This document shows positions 42,388 to 53,067 of a DNA stretch of 64,000 nt, piece after piece. Numbering within the stretch: the first letter of the stretch is position 1; the number at the start of each line of letters is the position of its first letter. Origin of the DNA: Saccharomyces mikatae IFO 1815 (Eukaryota > Ascomycota > Saccharomycetes > Saccharomycetales > Saccharomycetaceae); NCBI RefSeq assembly GCF_947241705.1, contig NC_079264.1, positions 310,001 through 374,000 on the forward strand. The letters are read 5' to 3'. Made by a program: the position numbers and the translations under genes. The notes below the pieces were generated by a model. That model did not search any database, had not been told where the DNA came from, and was given only the letters and a program-made list of their open reading frames with translations.

Positions 42388-42720
42388 TGTTAGGTCTCAA
42401 AGTGAAATACCTCAGTATGTCAATACATAATTCTAAACGTTCATAAAACACATATGAACAATTTTATAACGAACAGATTGAGCAACATAAAGTAAAACTC
42501 TGTTTCCCTAACCAAATGTAAATATAACTAAACAATTGGTTTAGATCCGAGATTCCGCGCATCCACTATTTAGTAATAACCATATCTTATACAATATATA
42601 GAATAAGTAACATCCCGTGAATCAAGTTGATAATTCGTTTTGACAACAAATTACTTCCCTAAGAGAGTATTTATTAGGTTTTCAAGACACCCTGGTATTA
42701 CTCGAGCCCGTAATACAACA
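42388..42720 (+). repeat. Solo sigma LTR (Ty3 fossil)
   Basis: 333 bp, from TGTTAGGTCTC to CGTAATACAACA; matches S. cerevisiae sigma throughout (GTTCATAAAACACATATGA, TTTAGATCCGAGATTCCGCG, CTCGAGCCCGTAATACAACA). Flanks TGGTG (42383-42387) and TAGTG (42721-42725) look like a target duplication with one later change, so the insertion is not fresh. It lies at the tRNA-Asp transcription start, the normal Ty3 target. Confidence 0.95.
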
Positions 42721-42765
42721 TAGTGATATTTTGAGAGATCGAATTAATACTTAGAGTTTTTATAA

Positions 42766-42906
42766 TATTATCATATGCGATGTTAGAAGATGACTTAAAT
42801 GATGAAAAGCAGTCATCGATAGTAGTGGAAGCTGAAACGCAGGTATCGAGAAATGGGTGAATTTTGAGATAATTGTTGGAATTCCATTGTTGATAAAGGC
42901 AATAGT
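42766..42906. repeat. Degenerate delta LTR scraps (plus then minus orientation)
   Basis: Two delta-like pieces: plus-orientation ATTATCATATGCGATGTTAG through AGTGGAAGCTGAAACGCAG, then a minus-orientation piece (GGTGAATTTTGAGATAATTG, TTGATAAAGGCAATA). Old, truncated fossils bordering the KHR relic. Confidence 0.8.
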
Positions 42907-42909
42907 AGA

Positions 42910-43507
42910 AATGGAGGTAGCCCAATCAACACCAGGATCTATTTTCAGATGTTCTAGCTCGTAACTTATTCATTCAGTTTTATCCTTCTTAGTAGCGTCT
43001 TTAGTCCTATCAATGAGTTTGCTGAAAGCGGTCAAGACGTCGCTACTAAAGTCAAAAGCAGGAATAGCTAAGTCATATGCGTTGCTGGAACTGGAAACAT
43101 TTACACCGCATATTTTCTTCTTGCACAATGTCTCATAGTTTGCCTCACAGACTGAAAATCTATATGATGCGTTGTTCGCGGTACTCATATCCCACTGGAC
43201 AGGAGTGGGGTGTCTAGCCATAACCACTTCACCATTCACTTCTTAGTCTACTTTTTGGCACATGTCATTTACACAGGATACATCGCTGCCTATCGCCCTT
43301 TGATATAGTCGCATTACCCGTGAGTGAATCTTAGGAGCTAATATAACCCCTTGTTGAACTTTACGAAATACATAGTACTATTATCATACACTCTTTCGAT
43401 ATCCTGTCTACTCTGAATCCCTTGAAATAAATACTGTCGTTCGTCGCAGTGGTTGTAGCTATACTTTATACAGTGAGACTACTGAAAAATATTGATAAAT
43501 GACCCAT
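42910..43507 (-). pseudogene. Broken KHR-family killer-toxin gene (KHR1 fossil)
   Basis: Pieces of the minus strand match the KHR killer toxin of S. cerevisiae as I remember it, in order: the secretion-signal start (MGHLSIFF, from 43507), DSIYFKGFRV, ERVYDNSTMY, then NNASYRFSV, KKKICGVNV, NAYDLAIPAFDF, DRTKDATKKDKTE and YELEHLKIDP. It covers roughly the first two thirds of the 296-residue precursor and stops where delta scraps begin at about 42906. It is an old fossil with several breaks. KHR1 is absent from the S288C reference but present in some S. cerevisiae strains, where I recall it on chromosome IX with nearby LTRs. Confidence 0.85.
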
Positions 43508-46180
43508 GATATGTGCTTGTTCTTAATTAAATTTCGTTATTAGCATCTCATGTTCTAGCACTTCTGACTACTTAAACACACAGTTGTATATTTTCAACCA
43601 AACGTTGACGAATGCTAACATTCTACATGTTGGAAATGCTCGGGCACATGCAATTTACTGACAGAATTGAAGCATATTGAATATTACGTTCACCAACAAC
43701 ACTCGAGTGTCTAAATCACGTTAGCAGCAATAGTCTTTGATATATTGTAATCTTAACCGGATGGAGTTAAAGATGAAGCTACAATTATGGGATCTCTATT
43801 TTGATGATCTCTGTGAATGCCTATCGGATCAAGTTTATACGCTGTAGTATCAAATTGTGTTCTAGTGCAGTTTGGAGCGTAATAGGTTGTACAATATATT
43901 GTTTGACTGCGGTGGTTTTGTGAAAGGCATGGGCATCGTGACATTTCAATTTGTATCTAAACCTGTAAGGTGTACCTGTGTAATAATTTGTTGTTGCATT
44001 CCCCTTTACAGTTATGCCACCTTAGTGTTAACCTGGAATAAAGTATCGCTTTCAACTTTCGAATTTTTAGTTTTCAAAGAACAAGAACATTGACTGACAA
44101 CAGAAAAGCTAGGTGTCTTAACTTATTTTAGGCATCTCGGAAGCCTTGTATAAAATGAATAACTTATGTTGGTTGCCTGTCATATCTGAGAGGCTATTCG
44201 CTTGGAATCGTGGTAACTATATCAGACATGCGAATTATCATTCATTCTAGATGGTAACGACGTGTTGTATCTTTACCCAAGCTGATTACAACAACCCAGT
44301 GACAGAGCGCTGCTAACGATCCTATGTAAGAATAACTATGTAAAAACTTCAAAGGCAGTAAAGTTTGATGATGACAATATCCCAGATTCTCTTCCAATAA
44401 AGATAGAATATGTTGTATGTACCCTCAGAACAAGAAATCATTGTTTATTGGCATAGCCAAATAAGGGTCCTCACTTAAGTTGCTAGAACCTCTCGTATAG
44501 ATGTGATGTAGAAATCTTTGACCAGAAGAATAACACCAAACTATCACCAAATGTAGTGTAGACTAAAATGCAAGAACTGAAAACGATAGTGTAAAAATCA
44601 AAATAGACTACATTTAAAACGATTAATAGAAATGCTACTCCTTTATTGTGAGATTCGAAGAGGAGAGCATCTAGTGTGATCTTTATACATAACAATATCG
44701 CCTTCATCTAAGGTTGGGAACCCCAAAAAAAAAATACTACAATGTCCTACTGTTTCTCAGGTCTCGAAGCAATGTTAGTGGCATCCTCTAGTAACCAAAA
44801 CGAGGACTGCTTAGGAAAGTACCTATTTTAGCTGTCAATAACAACGATTCAGATTGGATTGTTTCTGCGAGAGAACAATACGACTTCCCATTCCCCAGTA
44901 GTCCTATTAGGAGCAAGTGAGTAAACAGTCAGAATACCTAATCATTTAGTTGTCTGTACCCTTAATATGATCTATTCAAGGAACGACCCACGCCCTTAAA
45001 ATGGTACTTTTAGAAGGTTATGCTAAATACCCGGATATTCTCGTGGGTAGTTGTTTACTTTCTCCTTACTAGGTACCGTAACATCATAAGTTGTATTTTT
45101 TCTTTCTTCATGACAGGTCAGCTTCAAAAAGGCTACAGCTAAGGCGCTTATGTCAACACCTGAACTGAATTATACAACATCAAACGCCCAACAAAATATC
45201 AGAAATAACTCAACAATATGCCGCTAAAAGTTCACCGGAACGAACTATCAAAGTGCACAGGCAAGCATCGATTAAAAAACAATGAAAACTAAATAAATAA
45301 GACAAGATGTATTTCATATTCCGTATTTCCTTAACATTCTGATGATTGATCTGTTATGGAAGATAAAAAAAAATACTGAAACATTAATGAATACCCACTA
45401 AAAGTTAACAAGCGAAAGCCACTACCTGTTAGGTTCGTCTTCGTTCCTCTATAGAAGGTGAAAACGCTATATGGCAACTTCAATCACCAAAACGAAATAC
45501 AGCGCACCTCTTCCAAAATGAAGATACGAAAGGAATCTTACGTGAACTATTTTTCTTTCTTCTTAAATGTCCTAGAACATTGCACCCAAATAGTGATTGT
45601 GACTTCGAAAAGCCAGAAACTTACGAAGTAGAATGGAAAGTCGTGCCTTTTGTCAGAAACTAGAAAGTTCAAAAAGAGGCTCCGGTTATTGTCAAGGCGA
45701 AATTTTGGAGATCTCGAATGCTTAATATCAGCAGTTTTTTGATATATACTAATTCAGGCAAGAACTTTTTACGGCCACTGAATGCAATGTAGAACATGAA
45801 GGCTAAAGATCGAATAGCCAGTTTAGGATAATCAAATGCAACCTGTCTACAGAGTCAATAACCAAAAATTGTTAAAAGAAGAGAGGATACCAGTGAACTT
45901 TTTGTTATCTCAAAGCTCTAAAGTTAAAAGTGGTGGTAGCCTTGGCTTTTTCACTTCTCTCTTACATGCTCGTACAACAGCCTCGAGCGAAGAGTTGCAA
46001 AACTATGAATTCAATTCTCTAAACGATGTTTCCCGCACTCCAATCGAAATGCACTTAACCCGCAACACAATTGACATTCTTTTTTTTTTTTTTTTTTTTT
46101 GCTATTTGCTTTCTGCATGCATAAAAGCGAGACTCGCATAGTAGCATTTTATCACTTTCTCTCCTTTCCTGAAAGCTGAC
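43508..46180. other. Gene-free relic region before FAA3
   Basis: About 2.7 kb with no supportable intact gene, RNA gene or full LTR. A short minus-strand stretch at about 43840-44010 reads like protein (GNATTNYYTGTPYRFRYKL) but I cannot assign it. Many short frames here look random. The FAA3 promoter lies at the right end. Confidence 0.6.
46080..46100 (+). promoter_or_regulatory. Poly(dA:dT) tract in the FAA3 promoter
   Basis: 21 consecutive T bases about 95 bp before the FAA3 start codon. Such tracts exclude nucleosomes at yeast promoters. Confidence 0.7.
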
Positions 46181-46225
46181 ATGAGCATACATGATGTCCG
46201 AACAATACTCTGTCGCAGTCGGTAA
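46181..46225 (+). promoter_or_regulatory. Possible upstream ORF overlapping the FAA3 start
   Basis: ATG at 46181 begins a 14-codon frame ending TAA at 46223-46225, out of frame with and overlapping FAA3. It would lower FAA3 translation only if transcripts start before 46181. Whether they do cannot be seen. Confidence 0.35.
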
Positions 46226-48278
46226 AGCTGCCAATGAGCATGAGACTGCCCCTAGAAGAAATATCAGAGTTAAGAAGCGGCCCTTAATTAGACCATTGAA
46301 CTCGTCAGCATCTACTCTGTACGAATTTGCCTTGGAATGTTTCAATAAGGGCGGTAAGCGAGATGGTATGGCTTGGAGAGACGTTATCGAGATTCATGAG
46401 ACAAAGAAAACTGTCGTTAGAAAAGTAGACGGTAAAGAAAAATCTACAGAAAAGTCCTGGTTGTACTACGAAATGACACCATATAAAACTATGACCTACC
46501 AAGAACTGACATGGACTATGCACGACATGGGTCGTGGGCTGGTAAAAATTGGTATCAAGCCCAATGGAGAACAAAAGTTTCACATCTTCGCATCTACTTC
46601 ACATAAATGGATGAAGACTTTCCTTGGTTGCATATCCCAGGGTATTCCTGTAGTAACTGCTTATGATACTTTGGGTGAGAGTGGTTTGATTCACTCTATG
46701 GTCGAAACTGAGTCTTCTGCCATTTTCACTGACAATCAATTACTGGCCAAAATGATAGTGCCATTACAATCGGCCAGAGATATCAAAATCCTTATCCATA
46801 ACGAACCTATCGATCCAAATGACAAGAGACAAAACGGTAAACTTTATAAAGCTGCCAAAGACGCAATTAATAAGATCAGAGAAGTTAGACCAGACATAAA
46901 AATTTACAGTTTCGAGGAGGTCATCAAAATAGGTAAAAAAAGCAAAGATGAGATTGTTCTTCACCCACCTAAGCCAGAGGACTTGGCTTGTATCATGTAC
47001 ACTTCAGGCTCAATCGGTGCACCAAAGGGTGTGATGTTAACACATTATAACATTGTGTCTGGTATTGCTGGTGTGGGCCACAACGTTTTTGGATGGATTG
47101 GCGCTACAGATCGTGTTTTGTCGTTCCTACCACTGGCTCACATCTTTGAACTGATCTTTGAATTCGAAGCCTTTTACTGGAATGGTATTCTTGGGTATGG
47201 TAGTGTTAAAACTTTGACCAATACCTCGACACGTAATTGCAAGGGTGATTTGATCGAATTCAAGCCTACTATAATGATTGGTGTGGCTGCCGTCTGGGAA
47301 ACAGTGAGGAAGGCTATTCTAGAAAAGATAAACGATTTATCTCCCGTGCTTCAAAAGATTTTCTGGTCTGCTTATAGCATGAAAGAAAAGAATGTACCAT
47401 GTACTGGATTTTTGAGTCGTATGGTTTTCAAAAAAGTCAGACAGGCCACCGGCGGTCATCTAAAGTTTATCATGAACGGTGGATCTGCAATTAGTATAGA
47501 CGCTCAAAAATTTTTCTCCATTGTTCTGTGCCCCATGATTATCGGATACGGGTTAACTGAAACAGTTGCCAATGCTTGTGTTTTGGAGCCTGATCATCTT
47601 GAATATGGTATTGTCGGTGATCTTGTTGGATCTATTACTGCCAAATTAGTGGATGTTAAGGATTTGGGTTATTTTGCAAAAAACAATCAAGGAGAGTTGC
47701 TACTAAAGGGTGCGCCCGTCTGTTCTGAATACTATAAAAATCCTATAGAAACGGCGGTCGCCTTTACCTATGATGGCTGGTTTCGTACTGGTGATATTGT
47801 TGAATGGACTCCCAAGGGACAAATTAAAATTATTGATAGAAGAAAGAATTTGGTCAAAACTCTAAATGGTGAGTATATTGCATTAGAAAAGTTAGAATCT
47901 GTTTACAGATCAAATTCCTATGTGAAAAACATTTGTGTTTATGCGGATGAAAGTAGAGTTAAACCAGTGGGTATTGTAGTACCCAATCTGGGACCTTTAT
48001 CCAAGTTTGCCATTAAATCACGTTTAATGAAGAAAGGTGAAGACATCGAAAATCATATCCATGAAAAAGCATTACGAAACGCCGTTTTCAAGGAGATGAT
48101 TGTAACGGCCAAATCTCAAGGTTTGATTGGTATTGAACTGCTATGTGGTATTGTTTTCTTTGATGAGGAATGGACACCTGAAAGTGGCTTTGTCACATCT
48201 GCGCAAAAATTAAAGAGAAGAGAAATTTTAGCTGCTGTGAAATCAGAAGTTGAAAAAGTTTACCAAGAAAATACTTAG
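46194..48278 (+). CDS. FAA3: Faa3, long-chain fatty acyl-CoA synthetase
   Basis: 694 codons from the second of two adjacent ATGs (46194, MSEQYSVAVGKAANEHE), equal to S. cerevisiae; the first (46191) would add one Met. It has the ANL AMP-binding fold: P-loop YTSGSIGAPKGVMLTH, the adenylate motif GYGLTE, and the fatty-acyl-CoA synthetase signature region DGWFRTGDIVEWTPKG with IDRRKNLVKT. It activates very-long-chain and long-chain fatty acids to CoA esters at membranes. Nearly identical to S. cerevisiae along its length. A short upstream frame overlaps the start (46181-46225). Confidence 0.96.
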   Translation: MSEQYSVAVGKAANEHETAPRRNIRVKKRPLIRPLNSSASTLYEFALECFNKGGKRDGMAWRDVIEIHETKKTVVRKVDGKEKSTEKSWLYYEMTPYKTMTYQELTWTMHDMGRGLVKIGIKPNGEQKFHIFASTSHKWMKTFLGCISQGIPVVTAYDTLGESGLIHSMVETESSAIFTDNQLLAKMIVPLQSARDIKILIHNEPIDPNDKRQNGKLYKAAKDAINKIREVRPDIKIYSFEEVIKIGKKSKDEIVLHPPKPEDLACIMYTSGSIGAPKGVMLTHYNIVSGIAGVGHNVFGWIGATDRVLSFLPLAHIFELIFEFEAFYWNGILGYGSVKTLTNTSTRNCKGDLIEFKPTIMIGVAAVWETVRKAILEKINDLSPVLQKIFWSAYSMKEKNVPCTGFLSRMVFKKVRQATGGHLKFIMNGGSAISIDAQKFFSIVLCPMIIGYGLTETVANACVLEPDHLEYGIVGDLVGSITAKLVDVKDLGYFAKNNQGELLLKGAPVCSEYYKNPIETAVAFTYDGWFRTGDIVEWTPKGQIKIIDRRKNLVKTLNGEYIALEKLESVYRSNSYVKNICVYADESRVKPVGIVVPNLGPLSKFAIKSRLMKKGEDIENHIHEKALRNAVFKEMIVTAKSQGLIGIELLCGIVFFDEEWTPESGFVTSAQKLKRREILAAVKSEVEKVYQENT

Positions 48279-49936
48279 AACTAACATTTTATTCTGTTTG
48301 CCTATTCATATACAGTATTTCATGTTATGAAAGAGCATTGATTTGTGGATATCAAAACTACGTGCATGATAAGTGGCCTTCTCACACAAATGCAGTAACT
48401 AAACCATTAATAAACTACGTTACATAGAAACATGTTTCATTTCAGTAAGATAAATTACAAGTGTATAATTAAAAAAATGTAATATTTTTAATTGAGATAG
48501 AACTCTGTTCTGTTTTCAAATCTTTTAGGTGGGTCTTAGATGGGACAATTCACATTCAAAGACTCAACAACTGTTCTTTCCTCTAATTTCTATTCTTGAG
48601 TTAGGAAAGAGAAAAAAGTGAAGTAATAGCCATTTTCGGATAACTCTGACTTCCAATAAGATATGGGGTTGAATTTTATGATATATACAAGATGGAAAGT
48701 CAAATCGCTCAGTGTGGTTATAGAGCTGGTTCAGGAAATACTCGAGTCAACTAGAGAAGAACAGTAGGAAGCGGCTCCTTTCTGAAAGAGGTGAGAAAGA
48801 TATTGGAAACCCATATTTGAAGGAATAGGCAAGTTTCTTGAGACATTAATCTGAACGCTGTTATGTACAAAATCCTGTTACAAGTCATTTATGTAATCTC
48901 CATTCGAAGAGATATTTACAAAAGTTTTTTTTGTCTGTTGCTATAAGATGTCTTACTCTCTCGGCTTAATTGCTGACATTTTCAGAACTCTAGTAGGATT
49001 GTATGAGTACTGTACATATGCGGATGTTTTCTAAGACTTTGGACTGCAGGGCTGTAATCAGCGCCCCTAGAAAACAATCAAAAGAAGAGTTTTTTTGGCC
49101 TATTTAAAATTGACCTTTGTATCAGTGTAACCAGCTAATTGTAAAAGTTTCTGGTATGTCGCTTTACTTTTACTAAGAATTTTCTTATGACAGTTTTGAA
49201 AATATAATAATATAACGGTAAATTTCTGTCATCACAGAAGTACTATAGGCAAGTTTGGTAGTTGATAGCTACACTGATAATCGGCTCGAGTATTATAATT
49301 ATTATAATAGTAATTACTCCCGTTAAATCCCGGCACAACCTTATCCTATATCCTTTGCTTCAATGGAATGAGATAAACTAGCGTTAAATAGTGTTCTTAA
49401 CATAATGCTTTGTTTATAGTGTCTTTCAGTTTTTTTAGTAGCTAAACGTTAATAACACCAACAAAATACCGAGCATTTGTATACATTCTGAAGTTCCAAT
49501 CTTACAGTTTAACGCTTGCAAAACTAACAATAATCTCAGCGTTGTGCATAGAAACGCCACCTAAACTTGTTGGTCTGATGTTCTACTTGATCAAGGTTTT
49601 ATTGGCACTATCAAAGAGCTACCAGAGTCATTAATTCGGCAAGTTCATACACACATGTACATAATTATTCTTCTTTACCGAGAAATATATACTAAAAAGA
49701 AAGATGAGTCCAATTGCTTTTCATGATACAGACATGCGGGATTGTACTTCTTTACAAGTTGTCAATCTAGCTTCTTTTTCTTTCATTTTCGTTGTTGCCA
49801 TTTCGGTGAAAAAAAGTAACGATAAAGTAGTGGCATCGAATCCAACTAATGAAAATATAACTGGCGGTTGATATAAATCGCGAAACAGATATTGGACCCT
49901 GGTACCAGAACTAGATATATCAACAACAAAAGCAGG
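48279..49936. other. Intergenic region FAA3-URM1
   Basis: About 1.66 kb, AT-rich. No protein-coding frame of note, no tRNA-like cloverleaf and no clear LTR. I looked for snoRNA boxes but saw nothing convincing. Confidence 0.5.
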
Positions 49937-50236
49937 ATGGTAAACGTGAAGGTGGAATTTTTGGGTGGGCTAGATGCTATTTTTGAAAAGCAAAGAGTAC
50001 ATAAAATTACTATAGACAAAGAGGATACCGTAACAGTGGGCGAGTTAATCGACCATATTGTATCCACCATGATCAAGAACCCTAATGACGTCAGTATTTT
50101 CATTGAAGACGATTCTATAAGGCCAGGTATCATCACATTAATCAACGACACCGATTGGGAGCTTGAAGGCGAAAAAGATTATGTATTAGAAGACGGCGAT
50201 ATTGTCTCTTTTACTTCAACGTTACACGGTGGCTAG
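49937..50236 (+). CDS. URM1: Urm1, ubiquitin-like sulfur carrier for tRNA thiolation and urmylation
   Basis: 99 codons from the ATG at 49937 ([16 protein letters not shown]), exactly the S. cerevisiae length. The frame is open a little further upstream but without ATG. Beta-grasp fold ending in the essential di-glycine FTSTLHGG, which Uba4 activates to a thiocarboxylate. The sulfur goes to the wobble uridine (s2U34) of tRNA-Lys, Glu and Gln through Ncs2-Ncs6; Urm1 can also be conjugated to proteins such as Ahp1. Cytosolic. Confidence 0.97.
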   Translation: MVNVKVEFLGGLDAIFEKQRVHKITIDKEDTVTVGELIDHIVSTMIKNPNDVSIFIEDDSIRPGIITLINDTDWELEGEKDYVLEDGDIVSFTSTLHGG

Positions 50237-50389
50237 AGAAATGGAAAGCAAGTCATTATTAAGAAGCAAATATAGATATGTAAACTGTTGCATTGTTAGA
50301 ACGAATAACAGCTTAAAAAAGCAAGTGGTCTGCAGATTGTATAAAAAATAATGGTAATAACTAAATTAGTTTTTGTCACACAATAAAGA

Positions 50390-51052
50390 TTACAACTCTT
50401 GTATCCTACAGCCGAGAAGACCTCTACCGTCCCAGTTTCTTGAGGGCGCCAAAGATGTTGTTAGGATTTGTCCATCCCTCAAGAAACGAACAGGAAGAGG
50501 CTTGTCTTCATTCATTATGACAATCTTTTGTATGTTTTGTAGTTTAGAATGATTTGCTGCATGTACGCCACCTATAGATATCAGCCTATCATCGACCTGT
50601 AATTCTGCTTTATCTGAAGGGCTACCGGGCACTACCTCACTGATAAAAGCAAAGGGAATAGTATACTGAATGGTTCTGTCATCGTTATTTCCGCTTGTTT
50701 TTTGGTTTGTTTTAACGTTCATATTTTCAAAGTGCTGATTCAGCAGCACATGTGATATTTGCAAAAGATGATTTAAGTCATTCTTCAGCATGTTGACATT
50801 CTTCCTGATCACGGTGATCTGCAACACGTCGACATCCGAACGAGGATACCCATCTGGCGTTACTAATGAAGAATCCATCCCGACGCCCTGTTCCTTGAGT
50901 GCACTGAAATACTTCTCCAGTTGTGCCTCGATATCTGCCTTTAACACCATCAGTTCTGATAGCTTGAGGCTGTCCATTTGGCTAGTCCTCGATGTTAGGC
51001 TGGGGTCTATCCTGACATTAGCCAACAATTCGCTTAATTCCTTCTCCTCCAT
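50390..51052 (-). CDS. NAS2: Nas2, proteasome regulatory-particle assembly chaperone (human PSMD9)
   Basis: 220 codons (start MEEKELSELLANVRIDPSL), the S. cerevisiae length. The N-terminal half is helical (coiled coil in MVLKADIEAQLEKYFS). The C-terminal half is a PDZ domain (about residues 120-215, with FAFISEVVPGSPSDKAELQ and RLISIGGV). Nas2 binds the C-terminus of the Rpt5 ATPase and guides base assembly of the 26S proteasome before release. Divergent from YIA6. Confidence 0.95.
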   Translation of the reverse strand: MEEKELSELLANVRIDPSLTSRTSQMDSLKLSELMVLKADIEAQLEKYFSALKEQGVGMDSSLVTPDGYPRSDVDVLQITVIRKNVNMLKNDLNHLLQISHVLLNQHFENMNVKTNQKTSGNNDDRTIQYTIPFAFISEVVPGSPSDKAELQVDDRLISIGGVHAANHSKLQNIQKIVIMNEDKPLPVRFLRDGQILTTSLAPSRNWDGRGLLGCRIQEL

Positions 51053-51460
51053 TGTGGCTGAGATCTGTTCAAATTTTCACTTCTCTTTACTCTGTAAAAA
51101 TTTCACCATCTTTCTTAATTCTTTACACATTTTTTTCTCTTTATTATCCATTATTCAACCGTAGTGAAGTAAGCCTTGTAGAACATACTTCACGGCGCAC
51201 GCAAAGGACAGCAGTTTTCGAGCATCAATGAGTAGCCACTAGCAAGACCCGTACCAACAAAGATCGCATACATTGTCCTAAGGTGAGCCATTTCATAGAA
51301 CTCTAACAATGGCCTCCTTGTAATATAGTCCAAATAGCTAATTTCTAGGGGTTACCCACCGGCTTAATCCTTAATCGAATTCTGAAAAGAACCTCTACCA
51401 TGCAGGCAGCAAGTCGCAATAACAGCGATATCAACGTCAAAGACAGCAGTTTTTGGCATC
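51053..51460. other. Divergent promoter region NAS2-YIA6
   Basis: 408-bp spacer with no extra gene. The proteasome gene element GGTGGCAAA was looked for and not found. Confidence 0.5.
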
Positions 51461-52582
51461 ATGACGCAGGCTGACAATCCAGTTCCCAGCTGTAGTATGC
51501 TGCCCGAGCGGCAGCGCTGTTCTGCAGACTATGAGGAGCCACTATTGTTGCATGAAGAACAACTAATATTCCCTGATCATTCCTCCCAGCTATCGTCAGC
51601 AGATATCATCGGGCCTATTAAGATGGGCAGCAGTACAGACTCCATCATTGGGTCTACGCTGGGAAAAAGGTCGGTGCCCCTATCTTCAACGCAGATCACA
51701 GCTCTTTCTGGCGCATTCGCTGGTTTCTTATCGGGTGTAGCAGTTTGTCCCCTCGATGTTGCCAAAACACGATTGCAAGCACAGGGACTACAAACCAAAT
51801 TTGAGAACCCTTACTACAAGGGGATATTGGGGACTCTGAGCACTATAGTAAGAGATGAGGGCCCACGAGGCCTTTACAAAGGGCTGGTACCGATTGTCCT
51901 GGGCTATTTCCCGACGTGGATGATCTACTTTTCCGCTTATGAATTCAGCAAGAAATTCTTTTATGGCATTTTTCCACAGTTTGATTTCATTGCTCAATCG
52001 TGTGCTGCAATTACGGCGGGTGCTGCATCCACTACACTGACCAACCCTATCTGGGTGGTGAAGACAAGACTAATGTTGCAATCAAACCTTGGCGAGCATC
52101 CTACACACTACAAAGGCACTTTCGATGCCTTCAGGAAAATATTTTCTCAGGAAGGGTACAAGGCATTATATGCGGGGCTGGTCCCCTCATTATTAGGATT
52201 ATTTCACGTTGCTATCCATTTCCCTATATACGAAGACTTGAAAATAAGATTTCATTGCTATTCTCGGGAGGACAATGCCAATTCCATCAACTTAAAACGA
52301 TTGATCATGGCTTCATCGGTTTCTAAGATGATTGCCTCAGCCGTAACATATCCACATGAAATATTACGAACCAGGATGCAATTAAAATCAGATATACCAG
52401 ATTCCATCCAACGACGTCTGTTCCCACTTGTTAAAGCGACATATGCGCAAGAGGGGCTCAAAGGATTTTACTCTGGATTTAGTACAAACCTAGTACGAAC
52501 CATTCCAGCCTCGGCAATCACCTTAGTATCCTTCGAGTACTTTAGAAACCGCATGGAGAATATTAGGACTGTGGAAATTTAG
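51461..52582 (+). CDS. YIA6: Yia6/Ndt1, mitochondrial NAD+ carrier
   Basis: 373 codons, the S. cerevisiae length, with a polar N-terminal extension of about 75 residues before the carrier fold. Three repeats each carry the mitochondrial-carrier motif Px[DE]xx[KR]: [21 protein letters not shown] and [11 protein letters not shown], giving six membrane helices. A Trp in the second motif (PIWVVK) and its match to Ndt1 support a pyrimidine-nucleotide/NAD+ subfamily assignment. It imports NAD+ into the matrix, exchanging it mainly for AMP or GMP. Confidence 0.96.
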   Translation: MTQADNPVPSCSMLPERQRCSADYEEPLLLHEEQLIFPDHSSQLSSADIIGPIKMGSSTDSIIGSTLGKRSVPLSSTQITALSGAFAGFLSGVAVCPLDVAKTRLQAQGLQTKFENPYYKGILGTLSTIVRDEGPRGLYKGLVPIVLGYFPTWMIYFSAYEFSKKFFYGIFPQFDFIAQSCAAITAGAASTTLTNPIWVVKTRLMLQSNLGEHPTHYKGTFDAFRKIFSQEGYKALYAGLVPSLLGLFHVAIHFPIYEDLKIRFHCYSREDNANSINLKRLIMASSVSKMIASAVTYPHEILRTRMQLKSDIPDSIQRRLFPLVKATYAQEGLKGFYSGFSTNLVRTIPASAITLVSFEYFRNRMENIRTVEI

Positions 52583-53067
52583 AGCCTTCGTGCCCATCCA
52601 TATCACACGTTAGTTTAATACGAACATGATCTCATTAACACAGTTATTCCCATCTTGTAAATATACCAAACAAGATAACCTTCCTTCCCTAACATCTGAA
52701 TTATCTGCATTGAACACCTGCTAAATGCTCTACACACACATGAACATATAGACATTATATACCTATACATTTTCATACTCTTGACAATATTCTACATTAG
52801 TCATCATCTTGGCACTGTCTCACCTTTCCGTTACCAAAATGAGTCGCTTTATGGAACACCATTTTTGAAGCGAAAACAGGTGCGAACAAAATGAATGGCT
52901 TCAAATTAGTGTGAAAGAAAGAAAAAATGTAGATCAGTGAGGATCATAATACTGAGAAGGAGCTTGTACTGTTCCTCGTGCTAATATTCGTTTTCTTTTT
53001 TTTTGCCCTCAAGATATTATATTCAATAGGCAAAAGTAACACCAATAAAAGCTAGTATAAGACTGCT
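52583..53067. other. Intergenic region YIA6-EPS1
   Basis: YIA6 3' end and EPS1 promoter; AT-rich, with a T tract at 52995-53004. No unfolded-protein response element of the CAGCGTG type was found. Confidence 0.5.

Noticed and set aside
44483-44707. 74-codon hydrophobic minus-strand frame in the region before FAA3
   Set aside because: AT-rich frame with Phe/Leu/Val bias; no recognised match and surrounded by non-coding DNA.
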